This document shows, one piece after another, positions 6,306-14,940 of a stretch of 47,201 nucleotides of DNA. Below the pieces are notes generated by a model. It was given only the letters and a program-made list of their open reading frames with translations, was not told the DNA's origin and did no database searches. Numbering within the stretch: position 1 is the stretch's first letter; every line of letters begins with the position of its first letter. The stretch is from an uncultured Butyricicoccus sp. (GTDB taxonomy: Bacteria > Bacillota > Clostridia > Oscillospirales > Butyricicoccaceae), in the NCBI GenBank assembly GCA_910584935.1, contig CAJUDU010000015.1:1-47201 (forward strand), read 5' to 3'. A program made the translations under genes and the position numbers.

Positions 6306-7490
6306 TTATCCCAATGCAGCTTTTAACGCATCAATACGGTCTGTTTTTTCCCACTTTACGCCAAGTTCTTCACGCCCCATATGTCCATAAGCTGCCAGCT
6401 TCCGGTAAATCGGGCGGCGGAGATCCAATGTTTTGATAATTGCCGCAGGGCGTAAATCAAACACTTTTTGTACAGCATCTGCTAATTTCTCATTATCCAC
6501 GGTGCCTGTACCAAAGGTATCCACCATAATGGATACAGGGTGCGCAACACCAATTGCATAGGCAAGCTGCACTTCACAGCGGTCAGCGAGCCCTGCTGCA
6601 ACAATATTTTTTGCCACATAGCGTGCAGCATATGCAGCAGAACGGTCAACTTTTGTTGGGTCTTTGCCTGAAAATGCACCGCCGCCATGGCGGCCAATCC
6701 CACCATATGTATCCACAATAATTTTACGTCCAGTCAGCCCGGAATCCCCTTGTGGGCCACCAATGACAAAACGTCCGGTTGGATTGACCAAAAAGCGTGT
6801 TTTTTCGTCCAGCAGGTGTGCAGGAATAGATGGTTTAATCACAGCATCAATCATATCGCGGCGGATTTGTCCAAGGGATACTTCTGGGGAATGCTGAGTG
6901 GACAATACAACAGTATCCACGCGCACGGGTTGATGGTTGCTGTCATATTCAATGGTTACCTGGGTTTTCCCATCTGGACGGAGATAGGGGAACGCACCTT
7001 CTTTGCGGACAGCAGATAGGCGCTGTGCCATTTTATGCGCCAACGAAATCGGCAGCGGCATCAGCTCTGGTGTTTCATTGCAGGCATAGCCAAACATCAT
7101 GCCTTGGTCGCCCGCGCCAGTTGCCAGTTCTGCTTCTTCGCCGCCTTCTTTGCGTTCCAGTGAATTGTCAACGCCCAATGCAATATCTGCGCTTTGTTCA
7201 TCAATTGAGGTGACAATTGCGCAAGTATCGCAGTCAAACCCATATTTTGCACGGTCATAGCCAATTTCGCGAATTACTGCACGGACAACCTTTGGGATAT
7301 CCACATAGCATTGGGTTGAAATTTCCCCCATAACAGAAACAATACCGGTTGTGCAGGTTGTTTCGCAAGCAACACGGGAATAAGGGTCATTTTCCAGCAT
7401 AACATCTAAAATCGCGTCAGAAATCTGGTCACAGATTTTGTCTGGATGCCCTTCGGTCACAGATTCAGAAGTAAACAGATATTTAGACAT
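6306..7490 (-). CDS. metK: S-adenosylmethionine synthetase
   Basis: A 394-residue enzyme making SAM from methionine and ATP. Family motifs are clear: FTSESVTEGHPDKICDQISD at the N-terminus, GAGDQGMMFGYA near 115, the glycine-rich GGIGRHGGGAFSGKDPTKVD near 255, and DLRRPIYRKLAAYGHMGRE at the C-terminus. The start at ATG 7490 (GGAGAAAGGAT upstream) gives the usual length. The frame stays open further upstream only because it crosses the riboswitch. It is a single-gene unit under SAM-I riboswitch control. Confidence 0.97.
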   Translation of the reverse strand: MSKYLFTSESVTEGHPDKICDQISDAILDVMLENDPYSRVACETTCTTGIVSVMGEISTQCYVDIPKVVRAVIREIGYDRAKYGFDCDTCAIVTSIDEQSADIALGVDNSLERKEGGEEAELATGAGDQGMMFGYACNETPELMPLPISLAHKMAQRLSAVRKEGAFPYLRPDGKTQVTIEYDSNHQPVRVDTVVLSTQHSPEVSLGQIRRDMIDAVIKPSIPAHLLDEKTRFLVNPTGRFVIGGPQGDSGLTGRKIIVDTYGGIGRHGGGAFSGKDPTKVDRSAAYAARYVAKNIVAAGLADRCEVQLAYAIGVAHPVSIMVDTFGTGTVDNEKLADAVQKVFDLRPAAIIKTLDLRRPIYRKLAAYGHMGREELGVKWEKTDRIDALKAALG

Positions 7491-7528
7491 ATATTTATCC
7501 TTTCTCCATATGATTTGCAGAGAGGCTG

Positions 7529-7557
7529 AAAAAAAACACCCGCTCCGGCGGAGTGGG
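7529..7557 (-). terminator. riboswitch expression-platform terminator
   Basis: CCCGCTCC (7539-7546) pairs with GGAGTGGG (7550-7557) through one G-U pair, loop GGC. Read leftward it is followed by eight T. It lies between the SAM-I aptamer and metK and should form when SAM is bound. Confidence 0.85.
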
Positions 7558-7566
7558 CGCACCAAT

Positions 7567-7682
7567 TGCCTCATCTTTCGGTCCGCACTGCGAACTGAAG
7601 CCACCGCCGGATTTGGCACCTTACATTTTTGCAGGTTGCCGGGCTTCATAGGGCCGTTCCCTCCACCTCTCTTGATAAGGTA
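7567..7682 (-). promoter_or_regulatory. SAM-I (S-box) riboswitch aptamer
   Basis: On the minus strand the leader carries the conserved S-box blocks in order: CTTATCAAGAGAGGTGGAGG, then GAAGCCCGGCAACC, then AAGGTGCCAAATCC, and GAAAGATGAG closing helix P1. Spacing and order match the SAM-I class, which switches off transcription when SAM binds. The controlled gene, metK, makes SAM, so this is direct product feedback. Confidence 0.95.
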
Positions 7683-7703
7683 ACATATAAAACTTATACC
7701 CTT

Positions 7704-7732
7704 ATTGTACTCAAGTGCAGGGATATTGTCAA
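7704..7732 (-). promoter_or_regulatory. metK promoter
   Basis: -35 TTGACA (complement of 7727-7732), exactly 17 bp, -10 TACAAT (complement of 7704-7709). A consensus housekeeping promoter about 25 bp before the aptamer. Confidence 0.85.
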
Positions 7733-7753
7733 GGTGCTGTAAATCAATATTTC

Positions 7754-7790
7754 AAAGCCTCCCGCTGCCGCTTGGACAACAGGAGGCTTT
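7754..7790. terminator. terminator at the end of the leftward catabolic operon
   Basis: AAAGCCTCC (7754-7762) pairs with GGAGGCTTT (7782-7790), loop 19 nt. It lies between the stop of the leftward Gfo/Idh/MocA gene and the metK promoter and marks the left border of the catabolic island. Confidence 0.7.
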
Positions 7791-7811
7791 ACCATTTGAT
7801 GCGGCGTAGCT

Positions 7812-8972
7812 TTATGAGAAATCGGCGTCTAATCTCACCCATGTGTTTCCATTTGCCTGGCTTTTAACGCACGCTTGTACAAACCGGACAGCATCTACAC
7901 CATCTTGTGCTTTGGGATAAAAATACTGTGCAGGGCTTTGCATGGCGCCATTTTTTTTATCAAGCAAATGACGGCAGAATTCATGATAAATATTCGCAAA
8001 CGCCTCATAAAACCCTTCTGGATGTCCTGCGGGAATGCGGGAGGCATGGCGCGCAGGTTCGCTGAGATATGCGCGGTTTGCCGCATAAAGTTGTACAGGT
8101 CCACCCAATTTGGCAACTTTCAAATGGGACATATCTTCATGTGACCATTCAATAGAGCCTTTTTCGCCGTAAATTTTTAGGGTTACAGTGCAGTCATGCC
8201 CAATCGCGGTATTGCTTGCCCAGCAAAACCCATGGATATTATCCGAAAAACCCATCATGATGCGGGCAGAGGTTTCCAATGGCGCATTTTCTGGATAATA
8301 GCTGAAATCTGCGAGAACCTTTTCCAGCTGCAATCCAGTCATGGATTTCATCAAATAATACAAATGCACACCCATTGCCGCAGTCACATTAGAATTGCCT
8401 GATTTTTTTGGGTCGCCAATCCATTTTGTAAAATTATCTTCTTCGCTATTTAGTCCAAGAATCATCCAATCTTGGGGATATTCCGCAACAACTTCAATGA
8501 TTTTTCCGAGTGCGCCGCTTGCAATCAATTCTCTGCATTCCCGTAAAACAGGATAATGCGCATAAGTAAACGTTACACAAACGTTTAATCCTTTTTCATC
8601 CGCAAGTGCTTTGAGTTCTTCTGCCTGTTTTACATCCAGTGTGAACGGCTTTTCACATACAACATGTATGCCATGTTCCAAAAAGCATTTTGTAATTTCG
8701 TAATGGGTTGCGTTGGGGGTGACAATGCTGACAAAATCAATGCCATCTTTGCGTTGCGATTCTTTATCCGCCATTTCCCGGTAATCTCGATAAATTCGGC
8801 TTGGGTCAACGCCCCAATATTGTCCATCTGCGAGGTTGCGTTCTGAGTTGCGGGTAAAGCATCCGGCGGATAAAACTGCCATATTGTCCATTGCAGCGCC
8901 CCGGCGATGGCTATTGCCAATATTGCCGCCATTACCGCCGCCAACCATACCAAACCTCAATTTGTTTTCCAT
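7812..8972 (-). CDS. Gfo/Idh/MocA-family oxidoreductase
   Basis: A 386-residue NAD(P)-dependent dehydrogenase of sugars or cyclitols. The N-terminal Rossmann fold has the glycine-rich GGGNGGNIG at 11-19. CEKPF at 106-110 holds the catalytic lysine. The C-terminal alpha/beta domain follows, with VHLYYLMKSM in the position of the active-site histidine. It is last in the leftward arm of the island (regulator, two zinc dehydrogenases, then this), 31 bp after its neighbour. The length and GGGNGG start match a subgroup often annotated as oxidoreductases of inositol-like substrates. The substrate is not determined. Confidence 0.9.
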   Translation of the reverse strand: MENKLRFGMVGGGNGGNIGNSHRRGAAMDNMAVLSAGCFTRNSERNLADGQYWGVDPSRIYRDYREMADKESQRKDGIDFVSIVTPNATHYEITKCFLEHGIHVVCEKPFTLDVKQAEELKALADEKGLNVCVTFTYAHYPVLRECRELIASGALGKIIEVVAEYPQDWMILGLNSEEDNFTKWIGDPKKSGNSNVTAAMGVHLYYLMKSMTGLQLEKVLADFSYYPENAPLETSARIMMGFSDNIHGFCWASNTAIGHDCTVTLKIYGEKGSIEWSHEDMSHLKVAKLGGPVQLYAANRAYLSEPARHASRIPAGHPEGFYEAFANIYHEFCRHLLDKKNGAMQSPAQYFYPKAQDGVDAVRFVQACVKSQANGNTWVRLDADFS

Positions 8973-9003
8973 AAAATCATCCCTTCTGTGTCAGCAAAGC
9001 GCA

Positions 9004-10032
9004 TTATTTGCCTGGATAAACAACCGCTTTGATGGCTTTTTTCTCACGCATTAAAGCAATGGCTTCATCAATTTTAGAAAGCGGCAGTTCGCAGGTGACA
9101 AGTTCCTCCAGCCCTAAATCGGGCAGCAGTTCAATCGCTGGCGGAAAGCTGTGATGAACCGCTAAAGCCGCAAATATATTTATTTCTTTTGCGTTTATCA
9201 TGCCAGGGCGAATGGTGGACTGCTGCGTCATATTTTGACCGAATACGAGGATCTTTCCGCCGTTGCCGACCAGCGCCATTGCACTTTCCAGTACCGCGCC
9301 AGCGCCAACCGCATCAATCGCAATATCTGCCGGCGTGTTCCAAACGCTCATTATTTTTTCAGACAACCCGCCTTCGCAGTTTGGGTCAAAGACATATTCT
9401 GCACCAAATTTTATCGCGGATGCTGCGCGGTCAGCGATGGATTCACATACAATAATATGTTTTACACCAAAAGCTTTGAGCAGTTTTAAGAATATCAGCC
9501 CGATTGCCCCTGCTCCAAACAGGACAACCCGTTCAAATGGCATAGGGTTCAGGCGCATCATACCGTGCATCACGCAGGATAATGGTTCACAAAGCGCGGC
9601 AATTTTTGCGGGGATATTTTCTGGGATATGGTGTAGCTGCTGTTCGGGCAAAACGCAGTATTCAGCAAACCCGCCATCCCGCCACTGCCCGATATTTTCT
9701 GCCCGTTCACACAGGTTTGGATGCCCAGCGCGGCAGCTGCGGCACATACCACAAGAAATATTTGGTTCAACTACAACGCGGTCACCAGGGCGGACAAGGG
9801 TTACGCTTGCGCCAACTTGCACCACGTGCCCAACAAATTCATGCCCCATGATAGTACCTGGGTCGCCGCGCTGTCCTGGCGGAACGCTTAAAATATGTAA
9901 GTCACTGCCACAAATACTGGCGGCTTCTACCTGCACCAGAACATCATTTTCCCGCTGTATCGTGGGTACTGGAACGTCCTTATATTGCAAAATTCCATTT
10001 CCTTCAAAGACAGCCGCTTTCATTGTTTTCAT
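9004..10032 (-). CDS. zinc-dependent MDR dehydrogenase (polyol type), copy 1
   Basis: A 342-residue medium-chain dehydrogenase. Catalytic zinc ligands are Cys41 (ICGSDLH) and His64-Glu65 (GHEF). The structural zinc loop has Cys94, 97, 100 and 108. A nucleotide fold carries FGAGAIGL near 171-178. Such enzymes interconvert secondary alcohols and ketones, as in sorbitol, threonine or galactitol-phosphate dehydrogenases. It is a clear paralogue of the next gene (both begin with an A..FEGNGIL..KDVP.P pattern). The start at ATG 10032 follows GGAGGGATA. A strong hairpin lies between the two copies, so their expression may differ. Confidence 0.9.
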   Translation of the reverse strand: MKTMKAAVFEGNGILQYKDVPVPTIQRENDVLVQVEAASICGSDLHILSVPPGQRGDPGTIMGHEFVGHVVQVGASVTLVRPGDRVVVEPNISCGMCRSCRAGHPNLCERAENIGQWRDGGFAEYCVLPEQQLHHIPENIPAKIAALCEPLSCVMHGMMRLNPMPFERVVLFGAGAIGLIFLKLLKAFGVKHIIVCESIADRAASAIKFGAEYVFDPNCEGGLSEKIMSVWNTPADIAIDAVGAGAVLESAMALVGNGGKILVFGQNMTQQSTIRPGMINAKEINIFAALAVHHSFPPAIELLPDLGLEELVTCELPLSKIDEAIALMREKKAIKAVVYPGK

Positions 10033-10074
10033 AAAGTGATATCCCTCCTAAATATAGTTCTGGCATATGATAAA

Positions 10075-10103
10075 CCCTGCACAGGGTTTTGTCCTGTGCA
10101 GGG
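10075..10103 (-). terminator. intercistronic hairpin between the two MDR genes
   Basis: CCCTGCACAGG (10075-10085) pairs perfectly with CCTGTGCAGGG (10093-10103), loop 7 nt. Read leftward it is followed by TTTATC, a poor T tract. It could lower or stabilise downstream expression rather than end transcription fully. The rest of the 175-bp gap (10033-10207) shows no convincing gene. Confidence 0.5.
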
Positions 10104-10207
10104 TGGCTGCTAAGGATGCAGCGCTTTTTGAGAAAGAAGAAAGAGAAGAGGTGGTATATTGAAAAAAGAAATGCCCGCACCCAAAGGCCCCATGAAGATA
10201 TGGTATG

Positions 10208-11242
10208 TTACCCCATATCATTGGGGAAAATAATGACGCGGCAAGCTTGTTTGCTGCGCATGAGTGCAATTCCTTCCAAGATGTCGTCAAGCGCAAGGCG
10301 ATGCGTGACAAATTGCTCCAGACCAAGATCTTTTCGTTTCAGCATTTCCATGGCGGCAGGGAAGTCTTTGCCGAGGACGCCGCATATAGAAAGTTCGTTT
10401 AAGGTGAAAAGGGAAGGTGGGACGGTAGACAACGCATTGGTATCTAGCCCAAAAAGAATTAGCCGCCCTTGCGGGTTCATAAGTGGCAGCGCTTCGGGCA
10501 AGATAGCGCCGCGCCCGACCGCGTCAATCACAACATCTGCACCATATTGCCAATTTGCTTTCATCACTGCTTCAACCGATTGTTTTTCTGTATCAACAAC
10601 AATATCTGCGCCGCAGTTGTAAGCCTCCTGTACTCGCCGTGCGCCTTTTGCTGTGACGATTAGGTTATGTATCCCAAATAGTTTCAAAACACGGATAAAG
10701 GTTAAACCAATTGGCCCGGCACCATATAACAGCACATGGTCAACCGGTGTTGGCTTTGCCACATGGATGGCATTCATCACGCAGGCAAGCGGTTCTGCTT
10801 GGGCAGCGGCTTCCGAACGGACAGCTTTGTCCACATGATAAAGCTGTTTTGCTTCTACTAAGGCATATTGTGCAAATCCGCCGTCCCCAGTCTGTCCATA
10901 ATGATAGGAATTGGAGCAAAGATCCCCTTTGTTATGGGTACATTCATAGCAAGTGCCACAGCGCACGCGGGGATTGACCGCTACACGGTCGCCCAGTGAA
11001 AATCCGGATACCGCGCTTCCTTTTTCAGTAACTATCCCACAGAATTCATGCCCATAAATAATGCCAGGCTTCATATACTGTCCAGGTGGTACAGAAAGCC
11101 CATGTAAATCACTGCCACAAATGCTGGCAGCCTCTACCTTTAATAACAATTGGTCCGGTTTTTGCAGCATAGGTATGGGGACATCCTTTACAGACAAAAT
11201 GCCATTCCCCTCAAATATTGCTGCACGCATGAAACTGCTCAT
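10208..11242 (-). CDS. zinc-dependent MDR dehydrogenase (polyol type), copy 2
   Basis: A 344-residue medium-chain dehydrogenase. Catalytic ligands are Cys42 (ICGSDLH) and His65-Glu66 (GHEF); structural zinc cysteines are at 95, 98, 101 and 109. The nucleotide-binding YGAGPIGLTF is near 171-180. Paralogous to copy 1, so the two may act on successive or stereoisomeric positions of one substrate. ATG 11242 has AAAGGAGG upstream and overlaps the end of the regulator gene by 32 bp, so the regulator and this dehydrogenase share a transcript. Confidence 0.9.
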   Translation of the reverse strand: MSSFMRAAIFEGNGILSVKDVPIPMLQKPDQLLLKVEAASICGSDLHGLSVPPGQYMKPGIIYGHEFCGIVTEKGSAVSGFSLGDRVAVNPRVRCGTCYECTHNKGDLCSNSYHYGQTGDGGFAQYALVEAKQLYHVDKAVRSEAAAQAEPLACVMNAIHVAKPTPVDHVLLYGAGPIGLTFIRVLKLFGIHNLIVTAKGARRVQEAYNCGADIVVDTEKQSVEAVMKANWQYGADVVIDAVGRGAILPEALPLMNPQGRLILFGLDTNALSTVPPSLFTLNELSICGVLGKDFPAAMEMLKRKDLGLEQFVTHRLALDDILEGIALMRSKQACRVIIFPNDMG

Positions 11243-12332
11243 GGAATACCTCCTTTTGGATATCGTGTTGTTCTGTGTTTAGATTACGGACAGAAGAACG
11301 CTCAACAATTTCGGGTTCAAAAATATAGGTTGCATCATAGTTTGGGTTTTCAATAAGTTTCAGCAAATTTTCCGCCGCAACCTTTCCAAGATTATCTAGT
11401 GGATGGGGGATGCAGGTGATTTGGCGGAACATAGATAGCAGAGAATTATCATAACTGACCACCGATAAATCATTTGGGATGCGGATATTGCGGCGCACTA
11501 ACGCGCCAAGGACAATTTCAGCGACCCAGTCGTTGTAAAAGAAAACGGCGGTACATTGCAGGATTTTCTCACAAAGCATATCCAATAAACTGTCTGGCAT
11601 ATCAGATAAAAGTGTATCGGTCATCCAAAAGACATGGTCTTCCGAAAAGGGCAGGTTGTAATGGGTCAAGGCATCCGCATAACCTTGGTAGCGTAAGATT
11701 CCTTGCAAATCTTCTATTTTCCCTACATGGAATATATTTTTATGCCCATGCTGGATCAGGTATTCTGTTGCCTTATAACCGCCTTTGTGGTCGTCCAGCG
11801 CGACATATGGGATATCGGGCAAGTCGCGGTAATAGCCATCAATCAAAATAAGTGGGAGTTTTGCACGAAGTTCTGCAAATATTTTGCCGAAACGTGGAAT
11901 TGCCGCTTTGGTCACTTCAATGATAGCACCTGCATAGTTGGATGACAAGATTTCGTGCAAGGTATCTTGTTCCAAATCTACGCGGTTGTCTGAAACAAAA
12001 ATATTGCTGATATAACCATGTTGTGTTAAAACGCTGTTTATCCCAGCGGATTTATAAGGAAAAATATATTCATCCGCCTTGGTAAGCAGGACGGCAATAT
12101 TTTTAGAAGCCGGGGCTGGCCGGCTATAATCAGCAATAAATGTGCCAGAACCTTTGACTGTATAAATAAGGTTCTTTTTTAGCAAACAGGAAAACGCATT
12201 GCGTATGGTTTGACGGCTGACGCCAAACTGCTGCATCAGTTCCTTTTCGGTAGGCAGCTGAGCGCCAGCAGTAAGCGTATGGGATAAAATTTGTTCTTCA
12301 ATTTCGTTTGCAATGGATAGGTATTTGGGCAT
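11211..12332 (-). CDS. GntR-LacI hybrid transcription regulator (AraR type)
   Basis: A 373-residue regulator. Residues 1-70 are a GntR winged helix-turn-helix (IANEIEEQILSHTLTAGAQL, PTEKELMQQFGVSRQTIRNA, GSGTFI). About 75-355 is a LacI/periplasmic-binding-type sensor domain (AVLLTK, DDHKGGYKATEYLIQHGHKN, FFYNDWVAEIVLGAL, VSYDN). This architecture is typical of AraR, which senses free sugars. It sits between the two arms of the catabolic island, so it most likely represses both and is relieved by the transported substrate or an early intermediate. The 500-bp AT-rich gap upstream should hold its operators. Confidence 0.9.
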   Translation of the reverse strand: MPKYLSIANEIEEQILSHTLTAGAQLPTEKELMQQFGVSRQTIRNAFSCLLKKNLIYTVKGSGTFIADYSRPAPASKNIAVLLTKADEYIFPYKSAGINSVLTQHGYISNIFVSDNRVDLEQDTLHEILSSNYAGAIIEVTKAAIPRFGKIFAELRAKLPLILIDGYYRDLPDIPYVALDDHKGGYKATEYLIQHGHKNIFHVGKIEDLQGILRYQGYADALTHYNLPFSEDHVFWMTDTLLSDMPDSLLDMLCEKILQCTAVFFYNDWVAEIVLGALVRRNIRIPNDLSVVSYDNSLLSMFRQITCIPHPLDNLGKVAAENLLKLIENPNYDATYIFEPEIVERSSVRNLNTEQHDIQKEVFHEQFHACSNI

Positions 12333-12421
12333 AATGATGTTTCCCCCTATAAATTTGCATACGCCCAGCAGAAATTTTGATGTGTCGAATATGGGCTGTC
12401 TGCATAAAACAATGTACCATT

Positions 12422-12450
12422 ATTTTAACATGGTTATCCTTCCAAAACAA
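12422..12450 (-). promoter_or_regulatory. promoter of the leftward regulator/dehydrogenase operon
   Basis: On the minus strand, -35 TTGTTT (complement of 12445-12450), 17-bp spacer, -10 TAAAAT (complement of 12422-12427). A dyad ACCAT-N9-ATGGT (about 12417-12435) overlaps the -10 and could be an operator. The rest of 12451-12717 is very AT-rich without a credible gene; the plus-strand frames there are low-complexity. Confidence 0.45.
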
Positions 12451-12717
12451 TTTAACGATTGCGATTATTTCAGAAAGAAGCATAGGCAGGAAAAACAGCT
12501 TTATAAACAATGTATTTGTTTTGCGTGCAAATATTATTAATATATATCTTTTTTTCATTTGCATTCAGTATAATATGTATTTAATTAAAATACAATATAC
12601 GTTTTGCAAAAAGTATATCATAAAATCATGTGAAATTTCAACAAGAATAAAGGTGTTTCACTTGCGAATCAGACAGAATCAACAAAAATATATTCTGAAA
12701 TTTAGATGTAAAATGTA

Positions 12718-12746
12718 TTGAAAATATAAAACGCTAGGGGTAAGAT
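12718..12746 (+). promoter_or_regulatory. promoter of the ABC transporter operon
   Basis: -35 TTGAAA at 12718-12723, exactly 17 bp, -10 TAAGAT at 12741-12746, followed within about 10 bp by a long dyad. It drives the nine-gene rightward arm. Confidence 0.6.
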
Positions 12747-12756
12747 AGGAGTATAA

Positions 12757-12807
12757 AAAATACATAATCTTTTTGCAAAGCACTGATATGTTTGGATTAT
12801 GTATTTT
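12757..12807 (+). promoter_or_regulatory. 13-bp dyad in the transporter leader
   Basis: AAAATACATAATC (12757-12769) pairs perfectly with GATTATGTATTTT (12795-12807), with a 25-nt loop and ATTTG after it. It starts about 10 bp after the promoter -10, so it is both inside the transcript and placed like an operator. It could be a regulator-binding site, an attenuator or an RNA stabiliser. Confidence 0.5.
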
Positions 12808-12836
12808 ATTTGTTATCATCGAAAGGAGCATGAATC

Positions 12837-13850
12837 ATGAAGAAGGGAAGAATGATCGCTCTGCTGTTGGCAGCAGGACTAACCTTGGGTCTTACTGGAT
12901 GTGGCACGCCGCAGCAAGAGGTCACCGGTGGCGGAAGTGCTGCTGGCTCTGCTGGTGGCGGTTCCGAAAAAGGAACCATTGTATTTAGCACCAAAACCAT
13001 CACAAACAATGAATTCCAGCGCGTTATGGTTGAGGAATGCCAAAAAGCTGTGGAATCTGCTGGCTTTAAGTTTGAATTAACTCTTTCCGGCGATGAGTTA
13101 ACCGTATCCAAACAGGTCGAAAATATTGAAAACGCTATTAACAGAGGCGTTGACGGTATTGTTGTTGCACCAATGGATGGCAACGCAATTATTCCAGCAT
13201 TGCAAAAAGCCAAAGCGGCAAATATCCCAGTAATCATTGCGGATGCTGCTGTAACCGAAGGCAATGAGGATTTGTATGTGACCTATATTGGTTCTGATAA
13301 CTACAAAATCGGCTACGAAGCAGGACAGCAGATGATTAAAAAAATTGGTGAAGGTAAAGTCTGCACGGTGCGCGGCGCTTCCGGCGCAATGGGCGGCGAA
13401 CTGCGTGCCCAAGGCTTCCAAGAAGCAATTGAAGCACAAGACAAAGTGAAACTGGTTAACCAGCAGGCTGGCAACTGGCTTAGTGACGTGGCAATGCAGG
13501 TAACAGAAAATATGCTGTCCTCTGACCCAGATATGAAAGGTATTTTCTTATGTTCTGATGGTATGCTGTCTGGCGTTATCAGTGGCGTACAAAATAAAAA
13601 CCTGAACCCGTCTGATCTTGCGATTATTTCGGTTGACGGCAATAAATCAGCGCTGGATTCCATCAAAGCAGGAGATTGCTATGGCTGTGTTGCACAATAT
13701 CCTGGTGTGATTGGGCAAAAGAGTGGTGAAATCATGACCAGCATTTTGAGCGGTGACTCCAAAGCGGAAGATTATGAGAAATATATTGACTCTGGTTATT
13801 TCTTCATCAACCCAGACAACACCGATGAAGCGGAAGCAGTTGTATTCTAA
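12837..13850 (+). CDS. sugar/cyclitol ABC transporter substrate-binding lipoprotein
   Basis: A 337-residue RbsB-family (type I periplasmic-binding) protein. It has a lipoprotein signal peptide with lipobox LTGC (Cys22) and a Gly/Ser-rich linker to about residue 50. Two Rossmann-like lobes follow, with GVDGIVVAPMDGNAIIPAL, IPVIIADAAV, YIGSDNYKIGYEAGQQM and IISVDGN. Family members bind ribose, galactose, xylose or inositol outside the membrane. First gene of the transporter operon, behind the promoter and dyad. The ligand cannot be told from sequence, but the enzymes downstream suggest a cyclitol. Confidence 0.92.
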   Translation: MKKGRMIALLLAAGLTLGLTGCGTPQQEVTGGGSAAGSAGGGSEKGTIVFSTKTITNNEFQRVMVEECQKAVESAGFKFELTLSGDELTVSKQVENIENAINRGVDGIVVAPMDGNAIIPALQKAKAANIPVIIADAAVTEGNEDLYVTYIGSDNYKIGYEAGQQMIKKIGEGKVCTVRGASGAMGGELRAQGFQEAIEAQDKVKLVNQQAGNWLSDVAMQVTENMLSSDPDMKGIFLCSDGMLSGVISGVQNKNLNPSDLAIISVDGNKSALDSIKAGDCYGCVAQYPGVIGQKSGEIMTSILSGDSKAEDYEKYIDSGYFFINPDNTDEAEAVVF

Positions 13851-13904
13851 AGGTATTCAACAAAAATAGGGCAAGCCTGATTAGGTTATGCCATCCCTCC
13901 GGCC

Positions 13905-13932
13905 GGGTGGGTAACCAAGAAGTTATCCACCC
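13905..13932 (+). terminator. hairpin between binding-protein and permease genes
   Basis: GGGTGGGTAAC (13905-13915) pairs with GTTATCCACCC (13922-13932) with one G-U, loop CAAGAA. No T tract follows. Such hairpins often stabilise the upstream message so the binding protein is made in excess of the permeases. Confidence 0.5.
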
Positions 13933-13965
13933 GCGCCTGTTTATCAGGAGAGGAGCATCGCGAAA

Positions 13966-14919
13966 TTGAAAAAACACATGATAAAAAAGAAAAATATCTA
14001 TCTATTAGCAGTTTTTGTTGTACTGTGCATATGCGGGAGTTTTATCCCTGGATTTTTTACCTTCAATAATATTATGAACGTTACCAGGCAGTCATCGACC
14101 ATTGCCATCTGTGCGTTGGCAATGACACTGGTACTGATTATCCGCGGGATAGATTTAGGTACTGGCGGCGTTATGGCGTTTTGTGCCATGGTCAGCGGCT
14201 TTATGATGCTTAATGGCGTTGGCGTATTTTTGTCTATCGTGGCAGGTGCGCTGACTGGACTGGTTATCGGTATCATCAATGGCATTTTGGTTTCCAGGAT
14301 TAACATCCCGGCTTTTATTGCCACTTATGTTACCGGGCAGATTACGCTGGGGCTTGCATTGGTTGTTGGTAAGGGGACGTCTATCAGCGGGTTGCCCGCT
14401 ACTTATGCTTCTATTGGCAATAACCTCATTTTCCGTGTTCCCATCAATACATGGATTATGCTTGCTTTATTTGCCATTACAACAGTTATCCTGCGCTATA
14501 CCCGCATGGGCAAACATATTTATGCGCTGGGTGGCAGTGAAAACACCATCAAAACAGAAGGCATTGACCCTGCGCGCGTTAAAATTTTTGCGTTTTCAAT
14601 CTGCGGGCTGTTTTCCGCAATTGCAGGCATCCTGCTTAGCGCGCAAATGGCAACAGTTCACCCGACACAAGGCGCAGCTTACCAGTTGGACGCAGTTGCG
14701 GCTTCCTTAATTGGCGGCGTCAGTATGCTGGGTGGCGAAGGGCAAGCATGGATGTCGGTTGTTGGCGCATTGATTATCGGTTTTTTGCGCAATGCGCTGG
14801 ATATGCTTGCAATTGACCCGTTCTATCAAAACCTTGTCATTGGCGCGGCAATCATTATTGTTGTTGGCATCAGCGTATATAACCGGAACAAAGAGCTGAA
14901 ATCAGCCAAAGTCTTTTAA
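13966..14919 (+). CDS. ABC transporter permease (RbsC family), first of two
   Basis: A 317-residue polytopic membrane protein with the RbsC-family pattern: IIRGIDLGTGGVMAFC near 60-75, IGIINGILVSRINIPAFIAT near 105-125 and LDAVAASLIGGVSMLGGEG near 242-260. Predicted 8-10 membrane spans. The start is TTG 13966, about 10 nt after AGGAG; an ATG 12 bp later is less well placed. It is followed by a second, different permease, so the channel is probably a heterodimer, unlike the usual RbsC homodimer. Confidence 0.92.
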   Translation: MKKHMIKKKNIYLLAVFVVLCICGSFIPGFFTFNNIMNVTRQSSTIAICALAMTLVLIIRGIDLGTGGVMAFCAMVSGFMMLNGVGVFLSIVAGALTGLVIGIINGILVSRINIPAFIATYVTGQITLGLALVVGKGTSISGLPATYASIGNNLIFRVPINTWIMLALFAITTVILRYTRMGKHIYALGGSENTIKTEGIDPARVKIFAFSICGLFSAIAGILLSAQMATVHPTQGAAYQLDAVAASLIGGVSMLGGEGQAWMSVVGALIIGFLRNALDMLAIDPFYQNLVIGAAIIIVVGISVYNRNKELKSAKVF

Positions 14920-14940
14920 CCAAACAGGGAGGTGCAGGGA

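Noticed and set aside
7491..7649. Upstream extension of the metK frame by 53 codons
   Set aside because: The extension crosses the SAM-I aptamer and terminator, and the family start is at 7490 with a ribosome binding site.
9263..10039. 258-residue plus-strand frame
   Set aside because: It is an antisense shadow of the MDR dehydrogenase, with Pro/Ser/Thr-rich composition and no family motifs.
10158..10232. TTG-started 24-residue plus-strand frame (MKKEMPAPKGPMKIWYVTPY...)
   Set aside because: It has an AGAGGTGG site upstream, but overlaps the 3' end of the opposing MDR gene and lacks a promoter; too weak to call without conservation evidence.
12377..12721. 114-residue plus-strand frame in the AT-rich gap
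   Set aside because: Low-complexity Ile/Lys/Tyr-rich translation with no ribosome binding site; it spans the promoter region of the catabolic island.
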